Below are positions 1 to 5,838 of a stretch of 24,911 nucleotides of DNA, one piece after another. The notes below the pieces were generated by a model. That model was not told the DNA's origin. It saw only the letters and a list, made by a program, of their open reading frames with translations, and made no database searches. Position 1 is the stretch's first letter. Each line of letters opens with the position of its first letter. Both the position numbers and the translations under genes were made by a program. The DNA is from a virus: positions 1 through 24,911 of the IMG/VR virus record IMGVR_UViG_3300042564_001249, one strand, 5' to 3'.

Positions 1-29
1 CGATGTAGGTTCAACTCCTACTGTTGTTA
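1..29 (+). tRNA. 3' end of a tRNA (partial, cut by window edge)
   Basis: A perfect T arm is visible: stem GTAGG at 5-9, seven-base loop TTCAACT at 10-16, stem CCTAC at 17-21. It is followed by a seven-base acceptor strand TGTTGTT (22-28) and discriminator A29. CCA is not encoded directly after it. The anticodon lies outside the window, so the amino acid is unknown. It is the first member of the tRNA block that runs to base 994. Confidence 0.75.
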
Positions 30-480
30 AACAAAAGCGAAAGACTGTCCCGGTACGTTGTGAAAGGTGGTTAATGCCACACTCGCAAGAGAATGTGGTC
101 TACGGATGCTCGCAAGGCTGATGTAGTTGTTCGGAAAGATAGCGTAAGGGTTTAGCGACTCTGAACTGCTCGCAAGGCAGACGAAGGATAGAAGGACGAG
201 TAGCAACGTGCGACGAGAGAAACGCCACTCTCCAAAAAAGGCACCACTGGGAGATACAGGATGACCGTAAAAGGCTTCTGTGGATAACGAGAGAACGTGG
301 CTCGCAAGGCTAACGGTAATGCTCAAAGGCTCCTAACGCAAGGCATAATCTCAGCCTATGCAAAAGTTTAAGTTTTAACTAACTTAACTTGTTGAACAGT
401 TTTCGAGTTCCGACCCACTTGGAAGTAGGCGACTACTCCATTTCCGAGACTGTTCAACTAGTTAAGTTTCTACTTTAAAC
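30..480 (+). ncRNA. Candidate large structured non-coding RNA between tRNAs
   Basis: About 450 bases carry no plausible gene on the plus strand but are dense in hairpins. Seen directly: a GNRA-capped hairpin (CCACA 77-81 with TGTGG 94-98, inner CTC-GCAA-GAG 82-91); three exact copies of GCTCGCAAGGC (108-118, 168-178, 300-310) plus related CGCAAG sites at 84 and 337, each able to form a short GCAA-loop hairpin; and a 20-base arm 381-400 pairing with 449-468 with one T-T mismatch. Inside that long stem is AGTAG-GCGA-CTACT (424-437), extended by GG/CC across a bulged A. The base composition is more G-rich than the surrounding genes. Large ornate phage RNAs beside tRNA genes are known (GOLLD and ROOL families), and position and size fit that type; membership is inference. 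Strand is inferred from the flanking tRNAs. Confidence 0.55.
81..344 (+). repeat. Dispersed GCTCGCAAGGC hairpin repeats
   Basis: The 11-mer GCTCGCAAGGC occurs at 108-118, 168-178 and 300-310. CGCAAG cores also occur at 84-89 and 337-342, and a weaker relative GCTCAAAGGC at 321-330. Each exact copy can fold as GC-bulged U-C, loop GCAA, G-GC, a GNRA-type cap. The spacing (60 and 132 bases) is irregular and the flanks differ, so this is a repeated structural element rather than a CRISPR-like array. Confidence 0.6.
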
Positions 481-571
481 AATACACAAGGCGTAGGCCA
501 CGCCGATGTTATGGTAACAGGTTTGCCTTGTGGCAGGCTCGGTGGTTCGATTCCACAGTGTATTGTTTAAA
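474..571 (+). ncRNA. tRNA-like element with an over-long closing helix
   Basis: The ends 474-487 and 558-571 are perfect 14-base inverted repeats, so the helix is twice the length of a tRNA acceptor stem. The core 481-565 resembles a tRNA: AATACAC/GTGTATT acceptor-like pairing, a T arm with loop TTCGATT (546-552) and stem GTGG/CCAC, and a D-arm-like hairpin around ATGGTA (507-519). However, an extra hairpin GGCG-TAGGCCA-CGCC (490-504) sits between acceptor and D arm, and the place of the anticodon arm is taken by TGCC-TTGT-GGCA (524-535), whose loop is four bases. I cannot draw a normal 5-bp/7-base anticodon arm. It may be a degenerate tRNA, or the tRNA-like 3' domain of the upstream structured RNA. 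Confidence 0.55.
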
Positions 572-581
572 ATAGAATTAT

Positions 582-657
582 TGCGGGGTAGAGAAGCGGC
601 ATCTCGTTTGGCTCATAACCAAAAGATCGTGGGTTCGAGTCCCACCCATCGCAACCA
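582..657 (+). tRNA. tRNA-Met (anticodon CAU)
   Basis: The anticodon arm is perfect: TTTGG, loop CTCATAA (612-618), CCAAA, with anticodon CAT at 614-616. The D stem GAGA/TCTC (591-594 and 602-605) and T arm GTGGG-TTCGAGT-CCCAC are clear, and CCA is encoded at 655-657. The acceptor stem has one G-U pair and one G-A mismatch, and one extra base lies between T and acceptor stems. The first pair is T-A, so the mismatch typical of bacterial initiator tRNA is not seen. A CAU anticodon could also be an Ile tRNA read after lysidine modification. Confidence 0.87.
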
Positions 658-660
658 AAA

Positions 661-676
661 TTTAGCTTAAGCTAAA
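661..676. other. Small AT-rich hairpin after tRNA-Met
   Basis: TTTAGC-TTAA-GCTAAA forms a perfect 6-bp hairpin four bases after the tRNA-Met CCA end, with weak further pairing by flanking A and T runs. It could mark a processing or weak termination site. It has no GC-rich stem, so I do not call it a terminator. Confidence 0.35.
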
Positions 677-682
677 ATTTAT

Positions 683-815
683 ATTATTTAAAGAAGTGAG
701 ATTTAAAAACATTCTAGTTCTCACTATAGGCGTAAAAAGAAACACATAGTTGTTTGAAGGCAGCTGGGCCCGTTAAAGTTGTACTAGACAAATGCTGATG
801 CCATCTTTAAATAAT
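683..815 (+). ncRNA. Candidate small structured RNA between tRNA genes
   Basis: The interval is closed by a perfect 12-bp helix (683-694 with 804-815) that ends just before tRNA-Leu(CAA). Stacked on it is hairpin AGTGAG/CTCACT (695-700 with 720-725). A second hairpin is AAACA/TGTTT (740-744 with 751-755). A third arm is GGCAGC (759-764) with GCT and GCC (794-796 and 800-802), and within it TTGT/ACAA (779-782 with 788-791) presents loop ACTAG. That loop complements CTAGT (714-718) in the first hairpin loop, so a 5-base loop-loop contact is possible. No open reading frame is plausible here. I do not recognise the family. Strand is inferred from the neighbouring tRNAs. Confidence 0.5.
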
Positions 816-817
816 TT

Positions 818-901
818 GCCCTAGTGGTGTAATGGTAGCCACGGAAGACTCAAAATCTTTTGCCGCAAGGCGTGGGGGTTCAAGTCCCTCCTGGGGCACC
901 A
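818..901 (+). tRNA. tRNA-Leu (anticodon CAA)
   Basis: The acceptor stem GCCCTAG pairs with CTGGGGC through one G-U pair, followed by A and an encoded CCA (899-901). The anticodon arm GAAGA-CTCAAAA-TCTTT puts anticodon CAA at 851-853. The long variable arm GCC-GCAA-GGC (type II) and the T loop TTCAAGT support leucine. It lies nine bases upstream of a second leucine tRNA. Confidence 0.93.
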
Positions 902-910
902 ATTCTTTAT

Positions 911-994
911 GCCCGCTTGGTGAAATTGGTAGCCGCGGCAGACTTAAAATTTGTTTCCTCTGGAGTGCCGGTTCGAGTCCGGCAGCGGGCACCA
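911..994 (+). tRNA. tRNA-Leu (anticodon UAA)
   Basis: The acceptor stem GCCCGCT/AGCGGGC is perfect, with discriminator A and encoded CCA (992-994). The anticodon loop CTTAAAA (943-949) gives anticodon TAA. A long variable arm and T arm GCCGG-TTCGAGT-CCGGC identify a type II leucine tRNA. UAA reads the A/T-rich TTA codon, which is abundant in the phage genes here. Confidence 0.94.
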
Positions 995-1007
995 ATAAAA
1001 AACAATC

Positions 1008-1033
1008 AAAAGGCACCCTAGGGTGCCTTTTCT
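1008..1033 (+). terminator. Intrinsic terminator closing the tRNA block
   Basis: AAAAGGCACCC (1008-1018) and GGGTGCCTTTT (1021-1031) form a perfect 11-bp hairpin around a TA loop, with a T run on the 3' side. It sits 13 bases after the last tRNA and directly before the ligase promoter, so it separates the RNA block from the early operon. It is symmetrical and could work on both strands. Confidence 0.85.
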
Positions 1034-1034
1034 C

Positions 1035-1062
1035 TTGACTAGGACTTGCAAACTGTTATACT
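1035..1062 (+). promoter_or_regulatory. Sigma70-type promoter of the ligase operon
   Basis: TTGACT (1035-1040) and TATACT (1057-1062) are spaced by 16 bases, close to the bacterial housekeeping consensus. The predicted start lies about 15 bases before the ligase ATG, which has a Shine-Dalgarno AGAGGAG. The promoter begins immediately after the terminator. Confidence 0.7.
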
Positions 1063-1084
1063 ATCTGCAATCAGAGGAGATACT

Positions 1085-2410
1085 ATGCGAACACAACCTG
1101 ACTTTATTATTCGTGATCTTGAAAATCACAATAGTCGCCTTGATAAAGAGGCAATTCTTGCTGACGCAGTTAAAGAAGGACTAAACGAGTTTTTTGATGG
1201 CGTTCGTATGGCCCTCGACTCACTAGTTACATTTGGTGTAAAACAGGTGCCGATTAAAGAGAAGGATGAAGGACAAGGGTTGGCTTGGACGGTGTTTTTG
1301 CATCTTGCAAACGACCTTCAGTATCGTAATCTAACTGGTCATGCAGCACGTGATGCAATCAATCTTGCTATGGAGGTTGCTACACAACGTCAGTGGAACG
1401 ATTGGTACCGTCGTATTCTTATTAAGGATCTACGCTGCGGTGTTTCAGAAAAAACTGTTAATAAAGTTTGCAAAAATCATCCGCAATATCAGGTTCCGGT
1501 TTTTGAATGTCAACTTGCACATGATAGTGCAAATCATGAAGACAAAATGAAGGGCAAAAAACAAATCGAAGTCAAGCTCGACGGCGTTCGTGTAATTACT
1601 GTGATCAACGACATTCACGGCAAAAGCATCGAAATGTTTAGCCGCAACGGCAAACAGTTTCATAACTTTGATCACATCATTGAAGAAATTCGTGCTGTGC
1701 TCAAAGACAATCCCACTCCATATCCGCTTGTTCTAGATGGCGAAATTATGAGTGCTACGTTTCAAGATCTTATGAAGCAAGTGCAGCGTAAGTCGAACGT
1801 AAACGCAAAAGATGCAGTGCTAAACTTGTTTGATATTATTCCACTTGGTTGTTTCAAGAATAAGAAGTGGGACAAGCCACAGAACTTCCGTAGTGAACTT
1901 GTTAATCATTGGGTAGAAGACCATGCAGAGACGCTACAGCACGTTACAGCACTAGGTTGGGAAACTGTAGATCTAGACACAGCAGAAGGCTATCGACGCT
2001 TTGTAGAGCTTAATAAGACGGCTGTAGACGGTGGGTATGAGGGCGTTATGATCAAGGACGTGGATGCACCCTATGAATGTAAACGTAGCCATAGTTGGCT
2101 TAAAGCAAAACCATTTATTGAAGTAACATTGGAGATTGTAGGAGTTGAAGAAGGAACAGGACGAAATGAAGGAAGACTCGGGGCTATGGTATGCTCTGGG
2201 CAAGATGACGGGAAGGATATTAGGGTCAACGTTGGCAGTGGTTTTACAGATGATCAACGATCCCAATTTTGGAATGCTCGGGATGCTGCTATTGGTAATC
2301 TTGTTGAAGTTCGGGCAGATGCTGTAACACAGAATCAAGACGGCACTTACAGCCTACGATTTCCACGTTTTAAAACGTTCCGTGGTTTTGAGAAGGGTGA
2401 AAAACTATGA
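1085..2410 (+). CDS. ATP-dependent DNA ligase (T4 gp30 type)
   Basis: The product (441 residues) would seal nicks during replication and repair through a ligase-AMP intermediate. The nucleotidyltransferase motif I, EVKLDGVRV, puts the AMP-accepting lysine at residue 164, close to K159 of T4 ligase. Further family motifs follow in order: FSRNGKQF, LDGEIM, EGVMIKD and SWLKAKP. The C-terminal third fits the OB-fold domain (EGTGRNEGRLGAM, VGSGF). I chose the ATG at 1085 because AGAGGAG lies just upstream; an in-frame TTG at 1046 falls inside the promoter spacer. Its stop overlaps the next gene by four bases (ATGA), so the two are probably translationally coupled. It leads an operon of five genes. 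Family call is firm; orthology with gp30 is inferred from phage type and size. Confidence 0.96.
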   Translation: MRTQPDFIIRDLENHNSRLDKEAILADAVKEGLNEFFDGVRMALDSLVTFGVKQVPIKEKDEGQGLAWTVFLHLANDLQYRNLTGHAARDAINLAMEVATQRQWNDWYRRILIKDLRCGVSEKTVNKVCKNHPQYQVPVFECQLAHDSANHEDKMKGKKQIEVKLDGVRVITVINDIHGKSIEMFSRNGKQFHNFDHIIEEIRAVLKDNPTPYPLVLDGEIMSATFQDLMKQVQRKSNVNAKDAVLNLFDIIPLGCFKNKKWDKPQNFRSELVNHWVEDHAETLQHVTALGWETVDLDTAEGYRRFVELNKTAVDGGYEGVMIKDVDAPYECKRSHSWLKAKPFIEVTLEIVGVEEGTGRNEGRLGAMVCSGQDDGKDIRVNVGSGFTDDQRSQFWNARDAAIGNLVEVRADAVTQNQDGTYSLRFPRFKTFRGFEKGEKL

Positions 2411-2682
2411 AAATTATTGCAACTACAACCAGCGGCTATATTTGCGAAATTTCTCGTAGAGAGGTATCTTTGCTTGGCGGCGGATCAAACATCGGTGATG
2501 AAGTTCCACTTGACCGTGCGTTTGATACACTAGACAGTTTGCGTAGCATTAGTCGTACAAACTTAAATTACTTAGGTGATCAAATAAACAAACTACAAGC
2601 AAAGTACAAAGACGTAGAAGAAATGTACAACAAAACTATGATATTTGACTCGATTAAAAACAGCAAAAAAAATGATCTATAA
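2407..2682 (+). CDS. Small protein of unknown function
   Basis: This 91-residue product is not recognised. The first 30 residues look like a small beta unit (IIATTTSGYICEISRREVSLL) with a Gly-rich turn; residues about 45-85 are charged and probably helical, with coiled-coil character (DQINKLQAKYKDVEEMYNK). The start overlaps the ligase stop as ATGA, typical of coupled translation. It belongs to the same early operon. Function cannot be inferred beyond a likely early role. Confidence 0.75.
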   Translation: MKIIATTTSGYICEISRREVSLLGGGSNIGDEVPLDRAFDTLDSLRSISRTNLNYLGDQINKLQAKYKDVEEMYNKTMIFDSIKNSKKNDL

Positions 2683-2941
2683 ACTTGGAAAAGTAATGGG
2701 ACACCTCGGACATGCTCCTCCTGAAGCAGAGCCTTGGGCTATTCTTAAAACGCTGGGGATTGATGTAGCACTAGCAAAACGAGCAGTAAAAAAACTCTAT
2801 TTCGAACCTGTGACTGTAGTAGATAAGCTTGGCAGATCTGTGCCAAGCTACGAAACATATCACAATGTGTTTTTTATACCAAACGATACTAAGCACGGTA
2901 GTTTATTTGCTATGAAATACGGAACAAAGATTAATGGATGA
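2672..2941 (+). CDS. Small protein of unknown function
   Basis: The reading frame gives 89 residues from ATG 2672, which overlaps the previous gene by 11 bases. A second ATG at 2696, preceded by a GGAA, would give an 81-residue product starting MGHLGHAPPE; the choice is uncertain. The sequence is mixed helix and strand with no transmembrane segment and no recognisable motif. It ends with an 8-base overlap onto the next gene, continuing the tightly packed early operon behind the ligase. Confidence 0.65.
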   Translation: MIYKLGKVMGHLGHAPPEAEPWAILKTLGIDVALAKRAVKKLYFEPVTVVDKLGRSVPSYETYHNVFFIPNDTKHGSLFAMKYGTKING

Positions 2942-3314
2942 CGAACTAGAAAATTTTAAACAAAAATATCGTGCTCACGTTCAACCTGGACATAGACGCT
3001 ATGCTGTACCTAAACGTATAAGCATGGATCCGTTATCACCTGACAAAGATATGCCTTGGGATCTTAACTTTGAATACGAAAGCAGTGTTCAAATTGATAT
3101 GAGCAAGCGTGACTTCGAAACACTAATCGGTATGGAAGCTTATTTTGAGTCTCAGCTAAAAGATCGTGACTGGGAGAATTTTAGTGGATACGCTAAATCG
3201 ATCGTAGATAAGTATGAACGTGAAGTTCGTATTCGAAACAACAATCCCGCGGCAAAACTTGCGTATGAAAAATATCAAACAGTATTACGCATGGTAGACA
3301 GTTACTATGATTGA
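2934..3314 (+). CDS. Hypothetical protein, early operon
   Basis: This 126-residue product is not recognised. It is strongly charged and probably soluble: an N-terminal basic segment (KQKYRAHVQPGHRRYAVPKR), a central acidic stretch and a helical C-terminal half rich in Tyr, Glu and Arg (YAKSIVDKYEREVRIRNNN). The gene overlaps both neighbours by eight bases, which supports a real, translationally coupled gene. The motif MPWDLNFEYE here and MPWLNYLLEH in the next product share MPW, but I see no wider similarity. Confidence 0.72.
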   Translation: MDDELENFKQKYRAHVQPGHRRYAVPKRISMDPLSPDKDMPWDLNFEYESSVQIDMSKRDFETLIGMEAYFESQLKDRDWENFSGYAKSIVDKYEREVRIRNNNPAAKLAYEKYQTVLRMVDSYYD

Positions 3315-3540
3315 AGTTCCTTTTCAAATAGACAGGCACGATGCTGAAAGTTCTAACCCTTTGAGCACCTGGATTCAGCGTAACTGGGATATGCCTTGGC
3401 TAAACTATTTGCTAGAACACACTGACGGTATTGAAACAGAACATTTCTATGATCCACCTACTGATATGTACCGTGTGAATTTTAAGTTTAAATTGGACCC
3501 AAAAAAAGAAACATATTATCGGCTTAAATACGGTGCTTGA
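3307..3540 (+). CDS. Hypothetical small acidic protein, early operon
   Basis: This 77-residue product ends the ligase operon. It is rich in aromatic and acidic residues (STWIQRNWDMPWLNYLLEHTDG) and ends in a probable beta segment (YRVNFKFKLDPKKETYYRL). No family is recognised. Its start overlaps the preceding stop by eight bases. The promoter of the following gene overlaps its last codon and stop (TTGACA at 3537-3542). Confidence 0.7.
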   Translation: MIEVPFQIDRHDAESSNPLSTWIQRNWDMPWLNYLLEHTDGIETEHFYDPPTDMYRVNFKFKLDPKKETYYRLKYGA

Positions 3541-3565
3541 CAATCACAGTGATATGTCGTATAGT
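3537..3565 (+). promoter_or_regulatory. Near-consensus sigma70 promoter
   Basis: TTGACA (3537-3542), a 17-base spacer and TATAGT (3560-3565) form a near-consensus housekeeping promoter. The gene start follows 27 bases after the -10 box with Shine-Dalgarno AGAGGA at 3581-3586. This should give strong early expression by unmodified host RNA polymerase. Confidence 0.82.
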
Positions 3566-3591
3566 TAATTGTAAAAACACAGAGGACCACT

Positions 3592-4782
3592 ATGGCTCGC
3601 ACCGCAGTACTTAAACCTAAAAAAAAAGCAACCGTTCGGGCAACTCGACGTCTTAGCGGATTTTCTCTTGCCCCGACTGATAGCTTTTGGAAAGCAAAAC
3701 ATTTTGTGCATTACGAAATTGAAAGCAGAGAATGGGCCAGCAAGATTACAGATTATGTAAAGCGGTTTCTTCCTAAAACTGATGCTGCACACATTAATCG
3801 TTTGCCTGATTGGAAAATATCTAACTACAGCCATTGGGCTATTACTGCTCATTGGCTACTAAATAACCTCGAACCTCCCGAAGATTATGTAAACGGCTTT
3901 AAGCGATACCTTGATGGCCTTGTTGAAGAAGGCAAAGAACTTGCTAAAAAAGACAAAGTTGCGGAAAAAATTGCAAAGTCTGCGGCACCGGTTCCTACTA
4001 TTCAAGAGCGTATTTCCGAACAAGCCGCAGAAGCAATGGAAGACATTGAAGAATGGCTCGAAGTTTTTGTCAAAGACAAAACTGCGTTTGATCCTAAAGG
4101 ATTTGACTTTACAGCTCACTTTGCTAAGTTTAAAATTTCGCAGGCACACGCTCGTAAAATTATGTCTAACTATCAAAGCGAAATCGAAGAAGCACGTTTA
4201 ATTCAAAACTTGCCTACTCCGCAAAGTATTGCTAAGATCAAAGACGAACGTGAAAAAGACATGGCACAACAGCTACGCGAAGGTTATAGCCATCTCTCTA
4301 AAAAGGATGCAGCGGCATACCTTGCAGCACTAGAGACGTTACAAGGTGCTTGTATGCTAGTTATAGATTCAAGTAAAGCTAATCGCAAGCCTCGTGCTAA
4401 AAAAGCACCTAGCAAAGAAAAAATTGTTGCAGGACTGAAATATAAACTTGTTGACGACAAGTATCAAATTGCAAGTATTAATCCTCTTGAATTGTTACAA
4501 AGCACTGAAATTTGGGTATTTAATACTAAAACTAGAAAACTTGGAAAATACGTAGCGGCTGCCGATGCTTCTATTATGACTGTCAAAGGTAATACACTTA
4601 TTGGGTATGATGAAACAAAGTCGGTACAGAAAACCTTGCGTAAACCCGAAGAAACATTAAAAGAATTCAAGTCTGCAGGAAAAATCAAGTTAAGAAAGTT
4701 TTTAGAGGAAATTAATACCACTGAAACTGTTCTTAGTGGAAGATTTAACACAGATATAGTCATTCTTAAAGCTGCTCATTAA
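3592..4782 (+). CDS. Basic, helical protein of unknown function
   Basis: This 396-residue product is not recognised. It begins with a basic, lysine/arginine-rich tail ([14 protein letters not shown]), followed by a long helical region. A second basic linker lies near residues 260-277 ([16 protein letters not shown]) and separates it from a C-terminal, more beta-rich domain of about 120 residues ([24 protein letters not shown]). The layout of basic tails around helical and beta domains would suit nucleic-acid binding, but this is inference. It is a single-gene unit with its own near-consensus promoter, separate from the ligase operon and followed by the equally strong clpP promoter, which suggests high early expression. 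Confidence 0.85.
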   Translation: MARTAVLKPKKKATVRATRRLSGFSLAPTDSFWKAKHFVHYEIESREWASKITDYVKRFLPKTDAAHINRLPDWKISNYSHWAITAHWLLNNLEPPEDYVNGFKRYLDGLVEEGKELAKKDKVAEKIAKSAAPVPTIQERISEQAAEAMEDIEEWLEVFVKDKTAFDPKGFDFTAHFAKFKISQAHARKIMSNYQSEIEEARLIQNLPTPQSIAKIKDEREKDMAQQLREGYSHLSKKDAAAYLAALETLQGACMLVIDSSKANRKPRAKKAPSKEKIVAGLKYKLVDDKYQIASINPLELLQSTEIWVFNTKTRKLGKYVAAADASIMTVKGNTLIGYDETKSVQKTLRKPEETLKEFKSAGKIKLRKFLEEINTTETVLSGRFNTDIVILKAAH

Positions 4783-4784
4783 GA

Positions 4785-4813
4785 TTGACAAAGTAATAAT
4801 AATAGCATATAAT
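4785..4813 (+). promoter_or_regulatory. Perfect consensus sigma70 promoter of clpP
   Basis: TTGACA (4785-4790), a 17-base spacer and TATAAT (4808-4813) match the housekeeping consensus at every position. The ClpP ATG is 25 bases downstream of the -10 box, behind Shine-Dalgarno AAGAAGGA. Confidence 0.9.
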
Positions 4814-4837
4814 AAGATTTATAAAGAAGGAAAAAAC

Positions 4838-5425
4838 ATGCCCTTAGTACCTATTGTAATTGAACAGGAATCTCGTGGAGAGAGGTCTTATGATATTTAC
4901 AGCAGACTTTTAAAAGACAGGATTGTTATGTTAAATGGTCCTGTTGAAGATAATGGAGCAAACTTAATTGTTGCTCAGATGCTTTTCTTAGAATCTCAAG
5001 ACTCTGAAAAACCTATTAAATTTTATATTAATAGTCCTGGTGGCGTTATTACTGCTGGCATGAGTATTTACGATACTATGCAGTTCATTAAACCTGAAGT
5101 ACACACTATTGTAATGGGCCAAGCGTGTAGTATGGGATCTTTCCTTGCACAAGCCGGTGCAAAAGGCAAACGCTATCTGTTGCCTAATGCAAGACACATG
5201 ATTCACCAGCCGAGCGGCGGTGCAAGAGGTATGGCTAGCGACATTGAAATTTCTTATCGAGAAATTATGTACTGGAAAAAGCGTTTAACAGAACTGTATG
5301 TTCATCATAACAGTGCAGAAAAAACGTACGAAGATTTCGAGCGTGACATGGATCGAGACACTTTCTTGAGTGCTAAAGAAGCAGTAGAATATGGTCTTGC
5401 TGATTCAATAATCACTACTCGTTAA
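4838..5425 (+). CDS. clpP: ClpP-type ATP-dependent protease proteolytic subunit
   Basis: This 195-residue product is a serine peptidase of family S14, full-length for bacterial ClpP. The catalytic triad is intact: Ser98 in GQACSMGSF, His123 in HMIHQPSGG and Asp174 in MDRDTFLSA. The oxyanion-side motif INSPGG and the handle-region helix are present. Bacterial ClpP forms a tetradecamer and needs an AAA+ partner such as ClpX or ClpA for protein substrates; none is encoded in the window, so it would have to use the host unfoldase or act on peptides. It has a perfect early promoter. An AT-rich 7-bp hairpin (5420-5426 with 5434-5440) overlaps its stop but lacks a T tail. Viral ClpP homologues are known in marine myoviruses; what they cleave is not evident from sequence. 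Confidence 0.96.
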   Translation: MPLVPIVIEQESRGERSYDIYSRLLKDRIVMLNGPVEDNGANLIVAQMLFLESQDSEKPIKFYINSPGGVITAGMSIYDTMQFIKPEVHTIVMGQACSMGSFLAQAGAKGKRYLLPNARHMIHQPSGGARGMASDIEISYREIMYWKKRLTELYVHHNSAEKTYEDFERDMDRDTFLSAKEAVEYGLADSIITTR

Positions 5426-5453
5426 ATGTGTTTTTTAACGGAATCTACCCCTT

Positions 5454-5461
5454 TATAAATA
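5454..5461 (+). promoter_or_regulatory. T4-type late promoter box
   Basis: TATAAATA matches the T4 late promoter consensus exactly. The next ATG (5466) begins five bases after it, where the transcript itself would be expected to start, and there is no Shine-Dalgarno between them. Confidence 0.6.
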
Positions 5462-5465
5462 ATAT

Positions 5466-5756
5466 ATGAAAGAACATATTAATAATATAAAAAAACAAAT
5501 AACAACATGGTTAAAATGGATAAATTTTATGCCAATTTTAATCATGTTGTTTGTTTTGACTGTTTATGTATTAGAATCATTAGGGTTAGATAGATTTGTT
5601 AACGTTGCAATATTTACATGGGTTATTGCTATTTCAGCATGGTGGATTTGGGCATTAAGATGTATTATAAAATTAACTAAATTATTAAGTTTTACTGTAG
5701 ATGAATTAGAAGACATTAAAACTGAAGTTGAGAAAATTAGAAAAGACATTATTTAA
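5466..5756 (+). CDS. Small two-span membrane protein
   Basis: This 96-residue product has two hydrophobic segments, about residues 22-38 (FMPILIMLFVLTVYVLE) and 47-68 (VAIFTWVIAISAWWIWALRCII), followed by a charged coiled-coil-like tail (VDELEDIKTEVEKIRKDII). The short N-terminus and the tail probably lie on the same side of the membrane. No family is recognised; holin-like or membrane-anchor roles are possible but not shown. There is no Shine-Dalgarno, and a late box ends five bases before the start codon, suggesting a leaderless late transcript. Confidence 0.75.
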   Translation: MKEHINNIKKQITTWLKWINFMPILIMLFVLTVYVLESLGLDRFVNVAIFTWVIAISAWWIWALRCIIKLTKLLSFTVDELEDIKTEVEKIRKDII

Positions 5757-5776
5757 TTTTGTATAAGTAATGTTAT

Positions 5777-5838
5777 AGAGGACTACAATGGGATCGCCCC
5801 TCTTTAAATATTCCGCACCCTCATAAAGCGAGGATGTA
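5777..5838 (+). promoter_or_regulatory. Leader with two hairpins masking Shine-Dalgarno sites
   Basis: AGAGG (5777-5781), the Shine-Dalgarno of a 12-codon ORF, can pair with CCTCT (5799-5803) inside that ORF. GAGG (5830-5833), the Shine-Dalgarno of the QueD-like gene, can pair with CCTC (5819-5822), with the small ORF stop codon in the loop. CCTC 5799-5802 could pair with the second site instead, giving alternative folds. The second hairpin has only four base pairs, so this is a hypothesis from pairing alone. Confidence 0.4.
5788..5826 (+). CDS. Possible 12-residue leader peptide
   Basis: An ATG with AGAGG seven bases upstream opens a 12-codon frame (MGSPLFKYSAPS) that stops 13 bases before the QueD-like start. 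It contains one Tyr TAT codon, which is of the type read by queuosine-carrying tRNAs. Its start and stop are both placed within potential hairpins that mask ribosome sites. Such a short frame may arise by chance; the call rests on its ribosome site and placement. Confidence 0.4.
   Translation: MGSPLFKYSAPS

Noticed and set aside
27-326. A 99-codon open frame on the minus strand across the hairpin-rich block
   Set aside because: It lacks a Shine-Dalgarno, its composition is unlike the other phage proteins here, and the region is better explained as structured RNA.
81-344. CRISPR-like array from the repeated GCTCGCAAGGC
   Set aside because: Repeats are only 11 bases, spacing is irregular and copies are hairpin elements with differing flanks.
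807-1038. Short open frames on both strands over the two leucine tRNAs
   Set aside because: They coincide with two well-formed tRNA genes and a terminator.
3859-4201. Lysine- or Phe-rich open frames inside the basic protein gene
   Set aside because: They are by-products of the A-rich codon composition of the real gene in the other frame.
5420-5440. Terminator at the end of clpP
   Set aside because: CGTTAAA/TTTAACG is a 7-bp AT-rich hairpin, but no T tail follows, so termination is not supported.
5777-5812. Possible preQ1-I riboswitch before the QueD-like gene
   Set aside because: AGAGG/CCTCT with a following A-rich stretch recalls the preQ1-I aptamer superficially, but the loop is too long, contains a start codon, and the A-rich pseudoknot strand and conserved loop bases are not recognisable.
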